Source: Calocera cornea HHB12733
Taxonomy: Eukaryota; Basidiomycota; Dacrymycetes; Dacrymycetales; Dacrymycetaceae
Reading direction: 5' to 3'
Length of the DNA stretch: 64,000 bases
Assembly (NCBI GenBank): GCA_001632435.1
Contig: KV423918.1
Location: 310,001-374,000, forward strand
The notes beneath the pieces were generated by a model. That model ran no database searches. It was not told the DNA's origin and worked only from the letters and a program-made list of their open reading frames with translations. Numbering within the stretch: position 1 is the first letter of the stretch; every line of letters starts with the position of its first letter. A program made the position numbers and the translations under genes. Positions 34,989 through 46,643 of this stretch are shown here, piece by piece.

Positions 34989-36449
34989 TCACCGCTCCTC
35001 GCTCACAACCTGCTTATAGCCCCACATTGCCTGCCAGCTTTCCTGAGCCCACATCATCCATGACCTGCGCCCAGTATTGTCCGCTTCGCTCTGGTCGCTC
35101 GCACCGGCAGGGTTCAGCCACCGCTTCACCCAGCCTTTCATCAACACAGGTGCGCCGCCCAACAGACTGAGCGAGACAAGCTTCAAAAGCACTCCGGGGC
35201 GGCGCAGGACCTCCGAGACAGAGTTTGCTGCGAGCCCACTGGTGCCTATGTCCACGAGGAGCGAGCCGATCTGAGCCGTGACGGCGCACCATGGAGCGCA
35301 CCCGACGAGGCACGTCCAGAGGATGGTGCTGAACGGTGTCTGATGCAGGGCAGCATATATGTTGAGCAGCGACCATGGTGCAACGCCCGAAAGACGAAGG
35401 AGCACAAGGTGGTTCGGTGCTAGCCGGGGGAGGGCGAGGAGCGTTGGCTGGGAGGAGGAGAGCGAGAAGCTGGGGAGAAGAGGTACAGCGGGGAGTGTGA
35501 GTGCTGTGGCGAGCACTGAACCCACGGCGGTGAGGGTGGTGAGGTACACAGTGGAGAGCAAAGGGGAGAGGAGGACACCCGTGAGCACATTGAGTACTAT
35601 GCTCCCGGGGATGGACCATGCATTGGACCACAGTAGTGCGTAGGCGAGGACGGCAAGGGTGTGGGCTCGTCCAGACCAGAGTTGCCCCGGCGGGGAGCTA
35701 TCCGCGTAGGTCCGTAGCTGGGCGCCGAGCGCCGAGAGATCGTTGAGGGTGGTTGGGAACGCCGAAAGCCGCACCGGGAGGGAGTAGAGGGATCCGAGGA
35801 GGAGAGCGGTAGATAGGAAGAAGAGAGAGCCGAGGAGGAGCACGACAGAGGTGATGCGTGCACGGGTGAGCGGGCGGGAGGTGATGGCGAATGCCGCGCT
35901 CGTTGGGGACGAAGCGGGCAGAGGAAGAGAGGAGGCATCCAGTACGAATGGTGGCGGGGATGGTGGAGGTGTGAGGACATCGAGAGGGATGATCTGCACC
36001 AGGTGCGGGGTGAGCTTGACCGGGGCGATGGAGCGTTTCCGCTTGTGCGTAAGCATGCGACCGAGGGCGGCTCGCGTGCCAGTGACTGCGCCCAGGGCGG
36101 CCTCATACACACTGCTCGGGCGTTCGATGGCGAGCGCTACAGGAGGCAGGTCGTACGCCTCCTTGAGCAGGCCGGTCAGGCTGTCCTCCTCGTCCCGCTC
36201 ACTCGGCGGGGACGGGGGCACGAGGGGCACGAGCGTGTACCCGATGCCCATGCCGTGATCGTCCTCCTGTGCCCGGCTTGTGGAGGGTGAAGGGTGATTG
36301 GCTGCGCCCGAGTTTGAGCGGGGCCGTGCGGAGGAGAGCTGGGCGAGTGCGAGCGGCTTGAGGGCGATAGAGGAGGAGCGGGCGCGGAGGGGGGAGGGGC
36401 GAAGGTAGTTGGATGATGAGGACGAAGTCGAGGGGGGGTCCATATGCAC
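34989..36449 (-). CDS. VTT (DedA/SNARE-associated Golgi) domain membrane protein, Tvp38/TMEM41-like
   Basis: An intronless frame of 486 codons. The first 185 or so residues are Ser/Pro-rich and probably cytosolic. Membrane segments follow: VVLLLGSLFFLSTALLLGSL (about 197-217), then the VTT core with WSIPGSIVLNVLTGVLLSPLLSTVYLTTL (about 275-305), the re-entrant glycine-rich LRLSGVAPWSLLNIYAAL (about 345-365) and TILWTCLVGCAPWCAVTAQIG (about 370-392). The PGSIVLNVLTG and SGVAPWSLLN motifs are diagnostic of the VTT family, whose members include lipid scramblases and Golgi/ER proteins. Which subgroup it belongs to cannot be decided by eye. The DNA is GC-rich, with a G-run just upstream of the ATG. 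Confidence 0.8.
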   Translation of the reverse strand: MHMDPPSTSSSSSNYLRPSPLRARSSSIALKPLALAQLSSARPRSNSGAANHPSPSTSRAQEDDHGMGIGYTLVPLVPPSPPSERDEEDSLTGLLKEAYDLPPVALAIERPSSVYEAALGAVTGTRAALGRMLTHKRKRSIAPVKLTPHLVQIIPLDVLTPPPSPPPFVLDASSLPLPASSPTSAAFAITSRPLTRARITSVVLLLGSLFFLSTALLLGSLYSLPVRLSAFPTTLNDLSALGAQLRTYADSSPPGQLWSGRAHTLAVLAYALLWSNAWSIPGSIVLNVLTGVLLSPLLSTVYLTTLTAVGSVLATALTLPAVPLLPSFSLSSSQPTLLALPRLAPNHLVLLRLSGVAPWSLLNIYAALHQTPFSTILWTCLVGCAPWCAVTAQIGSLLVDIGTSGLAANSVSEVLRRPGVLLKLVSLSLLGGAPVLMKGWVKRWLNPAGASDQSEADNTGRRSWMMWAQESWQAMWGYKQVVSEER

Positions 36450-38130
36450 AGGGAGAATGGAGGTTGGGGGGGGTGGACTAAGCCAGAGGAGGGAAAGGAA
36501 GGGGGGCGAAGATAAATCGATGGACCGGATTAGCTGAGCGCTGAGTGTGTCGGGTGCCGGAGCGACTCCCGCTGACGGACGAGGGCTGCTGTCCGAATCC
36601 TGGGAATGTCCGGGCCAAGGGGGGTGCGGGTGGTGCTTGAGAATAGAGTCGCTCGGCCTGAACGGGCAGGCTTGTGTGTTCCAAGGGCGGCAGATGGGCG
36701 TGTGCGCGAATAATGGGCGTCGTGGGCGTCGGTGTCCGCCCTTGCCTTGTTCCCCTTTGCGTAAAAAGCAGCATCACATCGTTCGGCACTTGCGTCATGC
36801 TCCGGCCATACCCGCCGACCCATCTCCCGCCGCCCTCCCACCGCCCAGCCCGGCCCCAGGGCATCGCTTTCGCCTCCCAGCCCACCCGGCGGCCCAGGCA
36901 AGCCCCGGCACAAGACCACGGTGCGGCTTACCTTATCCGCACTGCATGAGCTCAGCGCGCATGCGTGGGTGAAGCGACGATTGGATCGCGCGCCACCCGC
37001 CTGCCCTGCGGGGTAACGCGCGGCCGATGACCGAGCGCCATCCACGCGCAACCATCAGCACTCGGTTGCTCCCGATGAGCTAAGGGTCCTGAGTCAGCGA
37101 ATTGCAGCCCGCCGCGGGGGCACGCTCATGTGGGTACGCGTGGGACAGGCCGCCTCGCGCTCGGCCGGCCAAGCCGCGGTACCGACCAGACACCCCCCAA
37201 ATTGCAAGGGATCTCAATTATCAATTACAACCGTAAAACTGTATGAGTTATTAGAGGGAAGGCTGGTCCAGATTACAGATGGCTCGAAGATGAGTTTCAG
37301 TGAGGGCCGGGACAGAAGGTCCGCTCCAGCCCTGCAGTATACGGGAGCGGGTAGGAGAACGGCGAGGTGTTGCAGGCTCGCAAGGCCTTCGCTGACCGCC
37401 CAAGGCGGCGGTAGGCATTACCGCGGTTCGCGTCATAAGCATCGCATCCAACATGGCATCTCACCAACATCACATTATGTACGGCACTATCATCATTATC
37501 ATATTCGCGAGCCATGCATATCTTCTGTATCTAATCTTACAAGTATTACATGCTGCATTTTGTGCAGAGCCAGGAAGGTCAAGAATATACAGGAGGGGGT
37601 CGGTACCGAGGAAGGCTCACTGGAAGAAGATTCCGGACAAGGAAGCGGAGCGTAATACACGTCGCGACAAAGGCGGTTGCCATACCAAGTGCCTCTCCGG
37701 AACGCGTTTGAAACCCACACAAAGGTTGCGAACCAGAAGATGTAAGATACGCGGTGATTGCACCTTCTGCCGCGCGAAAAGATCATACAGAAAATGGGGC
37801 TCGGTAGAATGCAGGGATGTCGGGCTGAGAGCCCAAGGGGTCCGACAATTTAAAGACGCTGATGGCGTGGCAACCGGCGATCCTCGGACTCGATGGGAAT
37901 GATCATTGCCACGGGTCGTTGTTCATCCACGCAGGTATGGGTTGGCTCGCGTGTGGAGCTGCCATCGGCACATTATGCCGAGCTGTTGTCGCATGTCTAG
38001 CCAGACTGGTAGGTGCGCTCCTCACGGGAGTTGACGTGTCTTGCATCGTGAGGATAGCCGCGCTCGCGCCGGTGTTCGGGGTCTGCCTGCTCATGCCGTT
38101 TGCCCGGGGTGGGATGGGCGTGCTGAGGTC
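36450..38130. other. Gene-free region between the VTT and forkhead genes
   Basis: 1.7 kb without a supported gene. The first 500 bp are GC-rich (presumed promoter of the VTT gene), with a poly-G-type run near 36435-36475. From about 37190 the composition becomes more AT-rich. Open frames such as 37128-37655 and 37862-38134 lack start context, introns and domains. It may contain leaders or a long non-coding transcript, which the sequence cannot show. Confidence 0.4.
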
Positions 38131-41100
38131 CTAGTCCCACCCCGTTGCCAGCCTTGTCGAGGCACTGCCCGCCGCATTGGATCCAACGTTGAGGGTCGCC
38201 ATGTCCTGGATGAATACCGGTTCGGCGGGGAACATCGGTGCGTCCCATCGGATGTCCCGCGGTATCTCCCTTTGCGCCTGAGGATGCACCGGGTATTCTT
38301 CAAGGAAGACGTCGAAATTGCATTGCATTTGGCTCGAGTAGGTGAACGTGGGCTGTCCAAAAGCGTCTGTTTCCCCGCTGGCGCCGGCGGACTGATACAT
38401 TAATCCTAGCGCTTCAAGCAACTGTCGATCCCCCACCGGTTCGACATTGGAAGGGACGTAATGGGCTGGCGGTGGAGAGCTGTTCCGTAGCCTGAGCTCC
38501 CGTGTTTCAGGCCGGGAGCCGAGGCCGGTCGCCTCAGGAAGGGGAGGCATCCTTGGAGTGAAGTCCAGGTTTTCCGGGATGACGCCAATGGGCTGATCAC
38601 GTGGGTCCGTACTATCATCGCCCTGAGACCCGCGAAGCAGCTCTTCAATCGTCATGTGCAAATCTTTGGAGGCTTCATTTGGTGGGACTGTCGTATGATC
38701 CGACATGATCACCACCGCGCCTTCCGTCGGTGAAGTTCCGGACGAGCCTGGAACACGCGAAGGTGTTGATTCGAAAGAGGAGGGCGTTGGCCCCGAACAC
38801 TTGGGATGAATGGGGCTCGAGGGCGCTTGTCGGACGGTATTGTGGAGTGCGTCCTGATGGGGGGGGCTATTTCCGTCCGTGGATGAGGTCGGTGGTCCAG
38901 CTGCTTGTCCGGGCGTTGTGTACAGTGCAAGAGAATATGCTGTGCTATTCTGACCTGACAGTGAGGGTCCACTTGGATCGACCGGCGTCTGCGGTATCTC
39001 GTGTTCCCCGTCGTGAGTAGGCGCGAGTACTGTCCGGGAGAGTTCGTCCGTAGCAGAGACCCCCCGCGTCAATGACCTACTGGCCGCCGTGCCGTTTGCA
39101 GCGACTGTGCGCGCTTTCTTGGGCGGCGGACCATCAAGACTTTGATGGAGAAGATCCTCTGCCTCTGTGGACCGCTTCCTCTTCGTTTTCGACAGGGCTT
39201 TACGTTTTCCGGTCGATTTTCTTTTGGCCGTGTCCGCCCTATTGAACGAGAACTGGAGAGAGAAGCCGTGCGGGAGACCTTTATGTAGCTGCTGTCGTGT
39301 CGTGCTTGCATCGCCGACACGGTAGAAACCATCGCTCAGCTTGCACAGGTGCTGACGCAATTGGCCCTGTTCATCATGGTCAGCTACCATATGACAGCGT
39401 GGAGTCTACGCAGACGCACCCGCCAGTCCCATTTTTTTTCTTTCGGCACATCCTTCAACCCGTCCAACCTAACGTATTCTTTCAGTGTTGGCCAACGTTC
39501 CATGCATTTTTGGTAGATCTCGCTCAATTCGATCTTCTTATTCGGGTGACCCATTATCAACGTCTGAAGGATACGTGAGTGGGTGGTTGGGAAGCTGTGC
39601 ACCCCATTAGTTTCTAGAAGCGGCCCAAATCCCCAGAGGTCTTTGGGTGGCATGTCGTGTACGGCTTTCCAGTAGTATGGGGGATATTTGCCATCGCGGG
39701 ATTCTTGAACACGCAGACGGAGTTCTCGGTCCCATTCTTCCTTCGTCGTGGGATTTGGGAGTAGCGGATAGACTCCACAGCTTTCACGCTCCTCTGCAGA
39801 CGTGGCCTGCGAGGCGTCTCTCTCGCTAATGTCCGCCCCCTTAGCTTCCGGCTGGTACGGTAAAGGCGCGGGTGATGTATGCGCCATGGCCAACTTGAAC
39901 TGGTCAGCTGCTGACGGGGAGGGCTCTGGCCCCGATGTCGAAGGTACAGGCTCCGATGTCGAAGGTACAGGCGCCGACATGGTTTCGGGCCGAGTGTGGT
40001 TTGTGATTACTCGAGGCTGGTACGATGTTCCTGCTGAGTCGGTAGGGGCGAAGTTTCGGGAGGGGCCAGATTCTGCATGCAGTGGAAGACCGCCCATTCC
40101 CTGTGCGGGGTCACTGAACGAGAGGTATTGAGGGGGTATGATAGGCGGAGGAAGCAGAGTGGTTGATGGAAGAGTTTGATCCCGCGTTGCTGTCATGGGG
40201 TAAGAAGGAGCGAGAAGCTCCACGTGGTGAGACAGAGCAACGGTCGATGGCTCCCACGGGCTCTGCTGCGTTATCACACCAGGCCCCTGAGGCGATGCAC
40301 CTAGCGTGGGGATAGAGTTTGCAGGGGCGAAAGTGGCATTGCTAGGTGCTAGAGCAATCGGGGGCACTGGGGGCGGTGGTACTCTGCGACGGCGTCTTCT
40401 TCTGGGCTGAAGCTTCGCCATATCACTTTCAGCACGGGCCCACTGCTCATCCCGTCAGTTCATGCCAGTATAGAATTGTGGCAGACTCACTATGCCGAGA
40501 CTGATCTCAAGATCCTGCCTGGAATCTCTCGCGTGCGCATCGGTCACTCCGGTCACTTCAGGCCATTCCGCAAATGGGGCCATATTCTGGGCGGGATGTA
40601 AGGGGGGCCAAAGAATTGCATACTGAACACTGACCGGCTCGAACAAGGGCGGCACTGCTGAACCCATGCCAGGTGGAATCGCCCCATTCCCGAACGCATC
40701 CACTGTCGTGTTACTGCTCCCGACAACTTGTACGATCGCATCGCTCGGGATTGCGCAAGCACCCCAAGGGGTGGGCGTCGGCTCACGATCACCAAGCAAC
40801 TGGAGGAGGTGACTGCTGCTGGGGACATCGACAGTCGGCATCGGTAATGATTCAGGCGCAGCCACAATTGGAGGTAGCACGTCGCCAAAACCGCTATTCT
40901 GTTGCAGGCCGGTGCCGAAGTAGTTCTGCGTTGAGGAACCAGCCTGCCTGTCAAGCTCGGCGAGGGCATCGAAGAGTTGTTGCTGCTGCCATGCCGCTGT
41001 AGGATCAACTTCATCCCGAGGGGCAGCAAGTAATAGTAGCGCGACAGAAATGATAGTGGATGGAGGCAGGGTTGGAAGGTCGAAGGCAGGCGGAGAGTTG

Positions 41101-41282
41101 TAGGGCTTTGACGTCACGTTACGTGATCGTGGTGTACCACCTCGGCAGATGATGTCGCCGGCATCCTCGCCAACTGTCGAGGTGATCTGTCCGGAGGATG
41201 GAAGCGCTGGTCTGTAAAGTGTAGCGTAAGGTTGATGGCCAAAGAAGCCAGAGAAGGACGCACGATGAGCCGACATTGGCAA
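38131..41282 (-). CDS. Large protein with a divergent forkhead-like winged helix
   Basis: Three exons, 41282-40491, 40442-39420 and 39366-38131 (minus), give about 1016 residues. A candidate winged helix spans the second splice junction (about residues 560-640): ILQTLIMGHPNKKIELSEIYQKC, MERWPTLKEY, then WDWRGQLRQHLCKLSDGFYRVGD. This follows the forkhead plan (helix 1, L/IYxxI, W..xxRxxL, F.kV), though only weakly. Before it are a basic patch (PRRRRRRR near 275) and Pro/Ser-rich stretches; after it a Lys/Arg-rich nuclear-localisation-like segment (KRKALSKTKRKRS) and a long Ser/Pro/Thr-rich tail. The most likely role is a transcription factor. The spliced intron at 39367-39419 is what creates the forkhead match; without it the frame stops. 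Extra introns in the low-complexity parts cannot be excluded. Confidence 0.6.
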
Positions 41283-42156
41283 TGGCCATTACGGGAGGAG
41301 CTGATACAGCCATGCGCGGGCGTGTTCAGAACGATTGAGCGAGGGGGAAACAAAATGTGAGGGAGGAGAGGAGAGAAGAAGAGGGGGGGGGGGAGACGAG
41401 GGAGACCGAGGGGAAGGGGGAACAATAGCCGATTTAAAGAGGGCGACCCTCCCTCTGGAGGTCAAACAACCACATGTGATAGCGACGGAATCGAGGTGGA
41501 TGAGGGTATGACACCAGTTTGCAGAAACGGCAACAGCGTCCAACGCCCCGGGCTTCTTCGGTGGAAACTGTGTTCGACGGGCTTCGCGGGTCTTCAACAT
41601 AATAGCCATCAAATCGTGCCACACAGCCCGCGCGTGATAGGAGCCTCTGCTTCCTCCCTTGTGACCGCATGGGACAAACAAAGGGCTCAGTAATGTACGG
41701 TCCAGCGGAGATCATCAAACAGTTTTCAACAAGGTTCGGCAAACCTAATTGGTGAAGTACTGCGATGGCATGTGAGCAGCGAGGCGCAATGTTGGGTTGC
41801 TGAAGCGAATAATATCTATATCACGCGCGGGCTGTGTGGCACGATTTGATGGCTATTATGTTGAAGACCCGCGAAGCCCGTCAAACACAATTTCCACCGA
41901 ACAAGCCCGGGGCGTTGGACGCTGTTGCCGTTTCTGCAAACTGGTGTCATACTGGGGGGCGCTTTGTTTGGCTACAGAGCCAACAACCTTGCGCCCGCTG
42001 CTTGTGAAAGCTGAGTTGAAGCCGCGGGGGCTCCTAGCTTCAGGCGAGAAAGCGAACCGCGCCACTGACACGCTCTTTGGAGCGCGCGTCGGCGGTGAAC
42101 CCTTGACCGCACCCAACACCGTTGGCGCATCTGCCTGCATTACTTTATCTGGCGAG
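41283..42156. other. Spacer between forkhead-like gene and CTNNBL1 holding an inverted repeat
   Basis: Contains a G-run at about 41386-41394 and the long inverted repeat listed separately. Open frames in both directions read through the repeat arms (DGYYVEDPRSPSNT), giving look-alike peptides; these come from the repeat and are not treated as genes. Confidence 0.45.
41508..41955. mobile_element. Near-perfect inverted repeat (arms about 135 bp)
   Basis: 41508-41643 is the reverse complement of about 41819-41955, with only three differences noticed by eye, including two G/A transitions. The spacer is about 175 bp. Arm text includes CACGCGCGGGCTGTGTGGC and TTTCTGCAAACTGGTGTCAT. Such young arms suggest a recent foldback or MITE insertion, or an inverted duplication. 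Target-site duplications were not identified. Confidence 0.6.
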
Positions 42157-44408
42157 ATGGATATCGACAAGTTATTCAAAGCGCGTAGTCTTGTACCGGT
42201 CGCCGTTTGGGTGCTGACGAAAGATGCATAGACCCATAATGTCCCGACTGGAGGGAACAAGCGCAAAATGCCCGAGCCACCGAATCCTGGTAAGCCACTC
42301 GTCGCCTATTCTGACATCACCGTTCATCGCGCTGCAAGAGGTGCTAAAACGCATGCGAATGGCATCACCCGAGCGAACAGAGCCGCCATCAAACGGTCCA
42401 ATACCCCCATCGCGACAAACGAAGGGCCCAGCGCGGGTGGAGATCGAGGACGAGGACGAGGATGGGGAGGAGCGCGATGACGGCGAGTTTGCGCCTGGTG
42501 GCGATGCGGATTATTTCGCAGAGGAGGACGAGGAGGGGCGATTCTATGGAGGTGGATTGACAGGAGAGCAGAAGCAAATATTGGATATATTTGACCACGC
42601 GCAAGGGGAGGGAGCGATTGACGTACGCAGGCTGCATCAGTTGAGCGGACATTCTTGCTCACAGCTTTCTTCAGCCCGAGAACGTTACCGCGCCTGCTGT
42701 GCGGCGGCTATCACAGAGGTTTGAGCGAGCTGCCAACAAGAACCAAGATCAGCGGTCAAAATATCCTGATGACCCGACGAAGTTCATCGATTCGGAAGCC
42801 GACCTCGACGCGGCAATTCGCTCCTTGGTGCCTCTTGCCCAAGCCCCCGCCGTTGCGTATCCCGAACTCGTCAAGTCTGGTACGGTCGATCGTCTAGTAG
42901 GTCTGCTTGCACATGAGAACGTCGACATTGTCATTGCTGTCGTTGAAGTCATACACGAGATGACTGACGAGGATGTCGGAGAAGAAGCCGACGAGGACGA
43001 AGAGGACGAGCAAAAGAAGTCGGAAACCATGAAGATCATGGTTAATGCGCTAGTGAAGAGCTCCGCCCTGGAGCTGCTCGTGCAGAACCTCCCGAGATTC
43101 AACGAGGCCGAAGAGGCCGATCGGCAGGGAGTCTTCCACACTCTCGGTAAGCCCTGGCTTCGTAGCTTGATCTCGCCACATCCTAACTTGCTGGATCAGG
43201 GATCTTCGAAAACATGATTGGCTTCGATCCACCGTTGTCGCGAGCTCTGGTCTCAGAAACCAGCATATTGAAGTGGCTGCTGGAGCGTTTGCAGACAAAG
43301 GGCTATGACGACAACAAGGGTTACGCTGCCGAGCTTGTCGCCATTATCTTGCAGAATAACCGAGAGAACCGACTAGAGTATGGCAAACTGGATGGGGTCG
43401 ATATGTCTCTGAGGGTTCTCGCGGTATGTCGCAGTATCGACGACCTGCTGTGGATTACTCTGACGTGTTTGCAGCAATACCGAAAGAAAGATCCGGCAGA
43501 GGGCGACGAGACCGAGTTCATGGAAAACGTGTTCGACGCGCTGTGCTCTGCTCTCGCTGAAACAGAAATTAAGCAACTATTTGTGGATGCCGAAGGGGTG
43601 GAGTTGATGGTCATCATGATGAAGTACGCCGGCGCCTTGCCTTAATCTGGAAAAGGTATCTGACGACGGAGCAGAGAGAAGAAGGTCACACACTCAAGGT
43701 CTATAAAGGTCCTCGACCATGCCCTTTCTGGCCCAGCGGGAACAGCAGGCTGTGAGATGTTCGTGGATGCACTGGGCCTGAAGACACTATTCTCTGCGTT
43801 CATGGGCAAGGGCGAGAAGAAGAAGAAGGCAGCTGCAAGCGCGGGGGAGGACATCGCTCATATCCTCGGTATTATTTCGAGTTTGTTCACGAATCTTGCT
43901 TCCGACTCGCCAGCTCGGATACGACTGCTGGCGAAGTGGGTGGAGTCCGACTACGAAAAGGTCGCTCGACTGTCGGAGATTCGCGCCCATGCTCAGGCGA
44001 GGCTCGAGGTGGCTGAACGCGAGATCGAGCAAGAGAAGGAGGATCTTGAATCAGACGGCGTAGAAATGGGTGAGGATGAAGAGATCGTCTGGTACCTTCG
44101 GCGGCTAGAGAGCGGTCTCGATGTTCTACAATTGGTTGATTACATCGGGGCGTGGATAAGCATGGAAGATGACGGCGTAAGTTTCCTGTCTTCTGGGCAA
44201 GGTCGGTCAAGCTGAAGTGTTTCAGGCGCGGGCGCGTATGCAAGAGCTGCTTCGAGAAAAGGGAAAGTCCTTTGAGGACATGGTAAAAGTGCTGATCAAA
44301 TTTCATGATAATATTGACGAGGAGGACGAGCACGATCCGCAATCCGACTCGCCGTCACAACGAGTCATTCTGGAGCAACTGATACCCTTCTTGGAAGCCT
44401 ATGGCTGA
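42157..44408 (+). CDS. CTNNBL1: Beta-catenin-like protein 1 (spliceosome-associated armadillo protein)
   Basis: Eight exons, 42157-42192, 42232-42289, 42339-42622, 42675-43146, 43200-43423, 43475-43623, 43675-44176 and 44226-44408, give 635 residues (human 563). The family is an armadillo-repeat protein bound to the Prp19/CDC5L spliceosome complex. Signatures: NKRKMPEPPNP near the N-terminus, an acidic stretch, FIDSEADLDAAI, HENVDIVIAVVEVIHEMTDED, LELLVQNLPRFNE, YAAELVAIILQNNRENR, KVLDHALSGPAGT, FVDALGLKTLFSAFM, IVWYLRRLESGLDVLQLVDYI and FEDMVKVLIKFHDNI. The first intron as drawn is only 39 bp, so the first 12 residues are uncertain. The rest is firm. The stop lies 74 bp from the stop of the convergent UTP15 gene. 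Confidence 0.9.
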
Positions 44409-44482
44409 TACCAGATGTGCCCGTATAGTGTTGTGGTGTTCATTAGCATGTAGTTCGGGTATCAAAATGTAGTCCATAGCGG

Positions 44483-46172
44483 TCATGAGCTCAACGCGGC
44501 CGAAGCGATTAGCATGTCGAGTGCGCCTTGCAGTTGCCGCAGCTCTCGTTGGAACTTCAGTTCCCCTTCGACTTTACGGTGTAATGATCGTAGTAACCTG
44601 TCAACCAATGGCGATTGGCCGATCACAGACCGATAGATATCTACCATGAACATCAGTCACTGATTATGGCCCCGTGATAGCGATGCACACCCAAAACGAT
44701 AGCTGCAACGTCGCACACAGCATCACTGAATCGTGGGTCTGCCACGTGCTTCAGTAGGAGTCGAAGGACTGGTTCAAGAAAGACGTCGTCTCGTCCTGCT
44801 AGAGCGGCTCGGAGGCCGTCCCGCTGCACCAGTTCCTGGATGAGGGAGAATACAATCGTCGGTGTTTCCTAAGGTACATGAGTACAGGCGCTCTGCGTGC
44901 ACACAGGGGATACTCACGCTCTGCAGAACCGCATCCAAAGCAGCCCCGTACTGGAACTTCTTCAGCATGACATCGTAGCGCTTCAGCTTCTTCTTCTTCT
45001 GCTGGCGAATCTTGACCTCTCCCTTCACTGCCGTTGGCAACGCAGAAGCTTTTGGCTTCGTCTTCCTTTCTCCGATCCGCTCCATTTCTCCGCCGAGAAA
45101 GTACTCGTATGCGCCGCTCCGCAGTGCCTCACGTTTCCGATCGTCCTCTACTCCCTCGCTCGCCTTTGGCTGCCTACGACGAATGGAGAAGCTTCCGTCG
45201 CTCATGCCCGCAGCAAGATGAGTGTCGTCCGGAGAGAGGGCAAGGGATAGTACCGGCGCTGGATAGCGCATTGAATGCACCACTCGGTAGCTCGCGACGT
45301 CGTACACCTTCACCATCTGATCCAGCCCACCAGAGAGCACCCGCGAGCAGTCTCCATTGAATGCCAGCGAAGTTATGGTCTTTTGGTGATTTGACAGTGC
45401 GCGAAGGCATCTACCTCCCGCTACAAGGTCCCATACACGTAGTACGGGTCCCGAAGCGGAGAGTGCCAGTCCGCCAGAGGGGAACAGCAGTACATCCTCG
45501 ACTGGCGCCTTGCATCGCATGACCATCTCCGAGCCGCCTGTGCGAGCGTCGAATAGTCGAATAGTGCCGTCGTACGAGCCGGAGAGAACGAGAGAGGGGT
45601 TGGAAGGGGAGACGAGTCCTGAGCGTACGTAGTCGGTGTGTCCACGGAAGACGGAGACGCATAATTGGGACGGGATGTCGAATAAGCGCACAGTCGCGTC
45701 GTCGGAGCAGGAGAGCAGGGAGGTGTTATCCGGCGAGAACTTTGTGACATGAACTGGCCTGATGCCTATAAGTCTGAGGTATGACGTGGGATGGTAGCAG
45801 GACGCACTGTTTGTGATCGTCCAACGAACGAAGAATCGCCCTCGTGCCCATGTCAAACAACTGGATCAGCCCTGTATCATCACCTGCCACGACGAGCTTC
45901 CCATCTCCTCTGATATGACCACTTCTCGCCACATCTTTGAACCTCGAGATTGTTTTGACGACCTTCTGCGTTCTGGGGGCATATATCTGCACCCTGGTCG
46001 ATGCAGTTACGGCGTACCGGTGCGGCCTTGAGGGAGAGAAGTGGACACAGGTGACGGGGGCGTGCTCCTTGACGAATACGGGTGACTTGAATCGCCGCCA
46101 GTAGCGCGACTCGGGGGAATGCTTTGCTGCAGCCCGGGGCTGGCGTTGAACGACAACGGGCTTGTAGTCCAT
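44483..46172 (-). CDS. UTP15: UTP15, U3 snoRNP / small-subunit processome WD40 protein
   Basis: Four exons, 46172-45808, 45758-44918, 44868-44691 and 44640-44483 (minus), give 513 residues (human 518). UTP15 belongs to the t-UTP/UTP-A complex in the nucleolus, linking rDNA transcription and 18S pre-rRNA processing. The N-terminus MDYKPVVVQRQPR, then YWRRFKSPV, FSPSRPHRYAVTASTRVQIY and TISRFKDVARSG match the family. WD40 repeats fill residues about 40-330 (LSCSDDATVRLFD, LVLSGSYDGTIRLFDARTGG, LSASGPVLRVWDL, VLSGGLDQMVKVYD). The UTP15 C-terminal domain (about 370-510) includes KLKRYDVMLKKFQYGAALDAVLQ, ELVQRDGLRAALAGRDD and the terminal FQRELRQLQGALDMLIAS. This is the intact source of the broken copy at 31.7-33.3 kb. 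Confidence 0.95.
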
Positions 46173-46643
46173 GTTTGGGGGAAAGGGAGCGATTGCGGTT
46201 AGGACGCCTGGCGTGAAGGGTCCTCATGAAATTTCATAGTCCCTTTTCACGTGATCTCGTTCATCCGTGGTATCGCGGTATCGCTTCGGCGAAGTTCGAG
46301 GAGACACGTTGAATGTATTTTCGCTTATCTAACGACACAGTAAGCCCACTCGGGCGACCAAACGAATGGAGCAGAAAGGGGACTCGGAGAGCGAGGCACG
46401 AGCGGTGCTTCTAACACTGTAGAAAACGAAGGAACATCATAAATAAAGGCAGATGGTGAAAAGAGCGAACGGCAGGCGCTCGCCATCGGCAGGAAGCGAC
46501 ACCGAGGGCATCATAAGCTTTGCCTGGACGGGAGCGCCAGAAACGAATGTAATGGGGATCGACGCAGAGTACTGCACGTATAGGAGAGGCAGGGGGTGTA
46601 GCTGATAAGTTCAGAGGTGAGGAAATCACGACCAAAGGGGGGA
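46173..46643. other. Spacer between UTP15 and a CPL1-like gene
   Basis: 470 bp, presumed UTP15 promoter on the left and 3' flank of the CPL1-like gene on the right. No open frame with homology and no repeat was noticed. Confidence 0.4.

Noticed and set aside
37128..38134. Candidate genes at 37128-37655 and 37862-38134
   Set aside because: No recognisable family, no plausible introns, and composition like surrounding spacer.
41797..42156. Upstream extension of the CTNNBL1 first exon through the inverted repeat (DGYYVEDPRSPSNT)
   Set aside because: The frame is open by chance across a repeat arm; the same peptide is encoded by the opposite arm, and CTNNBL1 homologues begin at MD-DKLFK.
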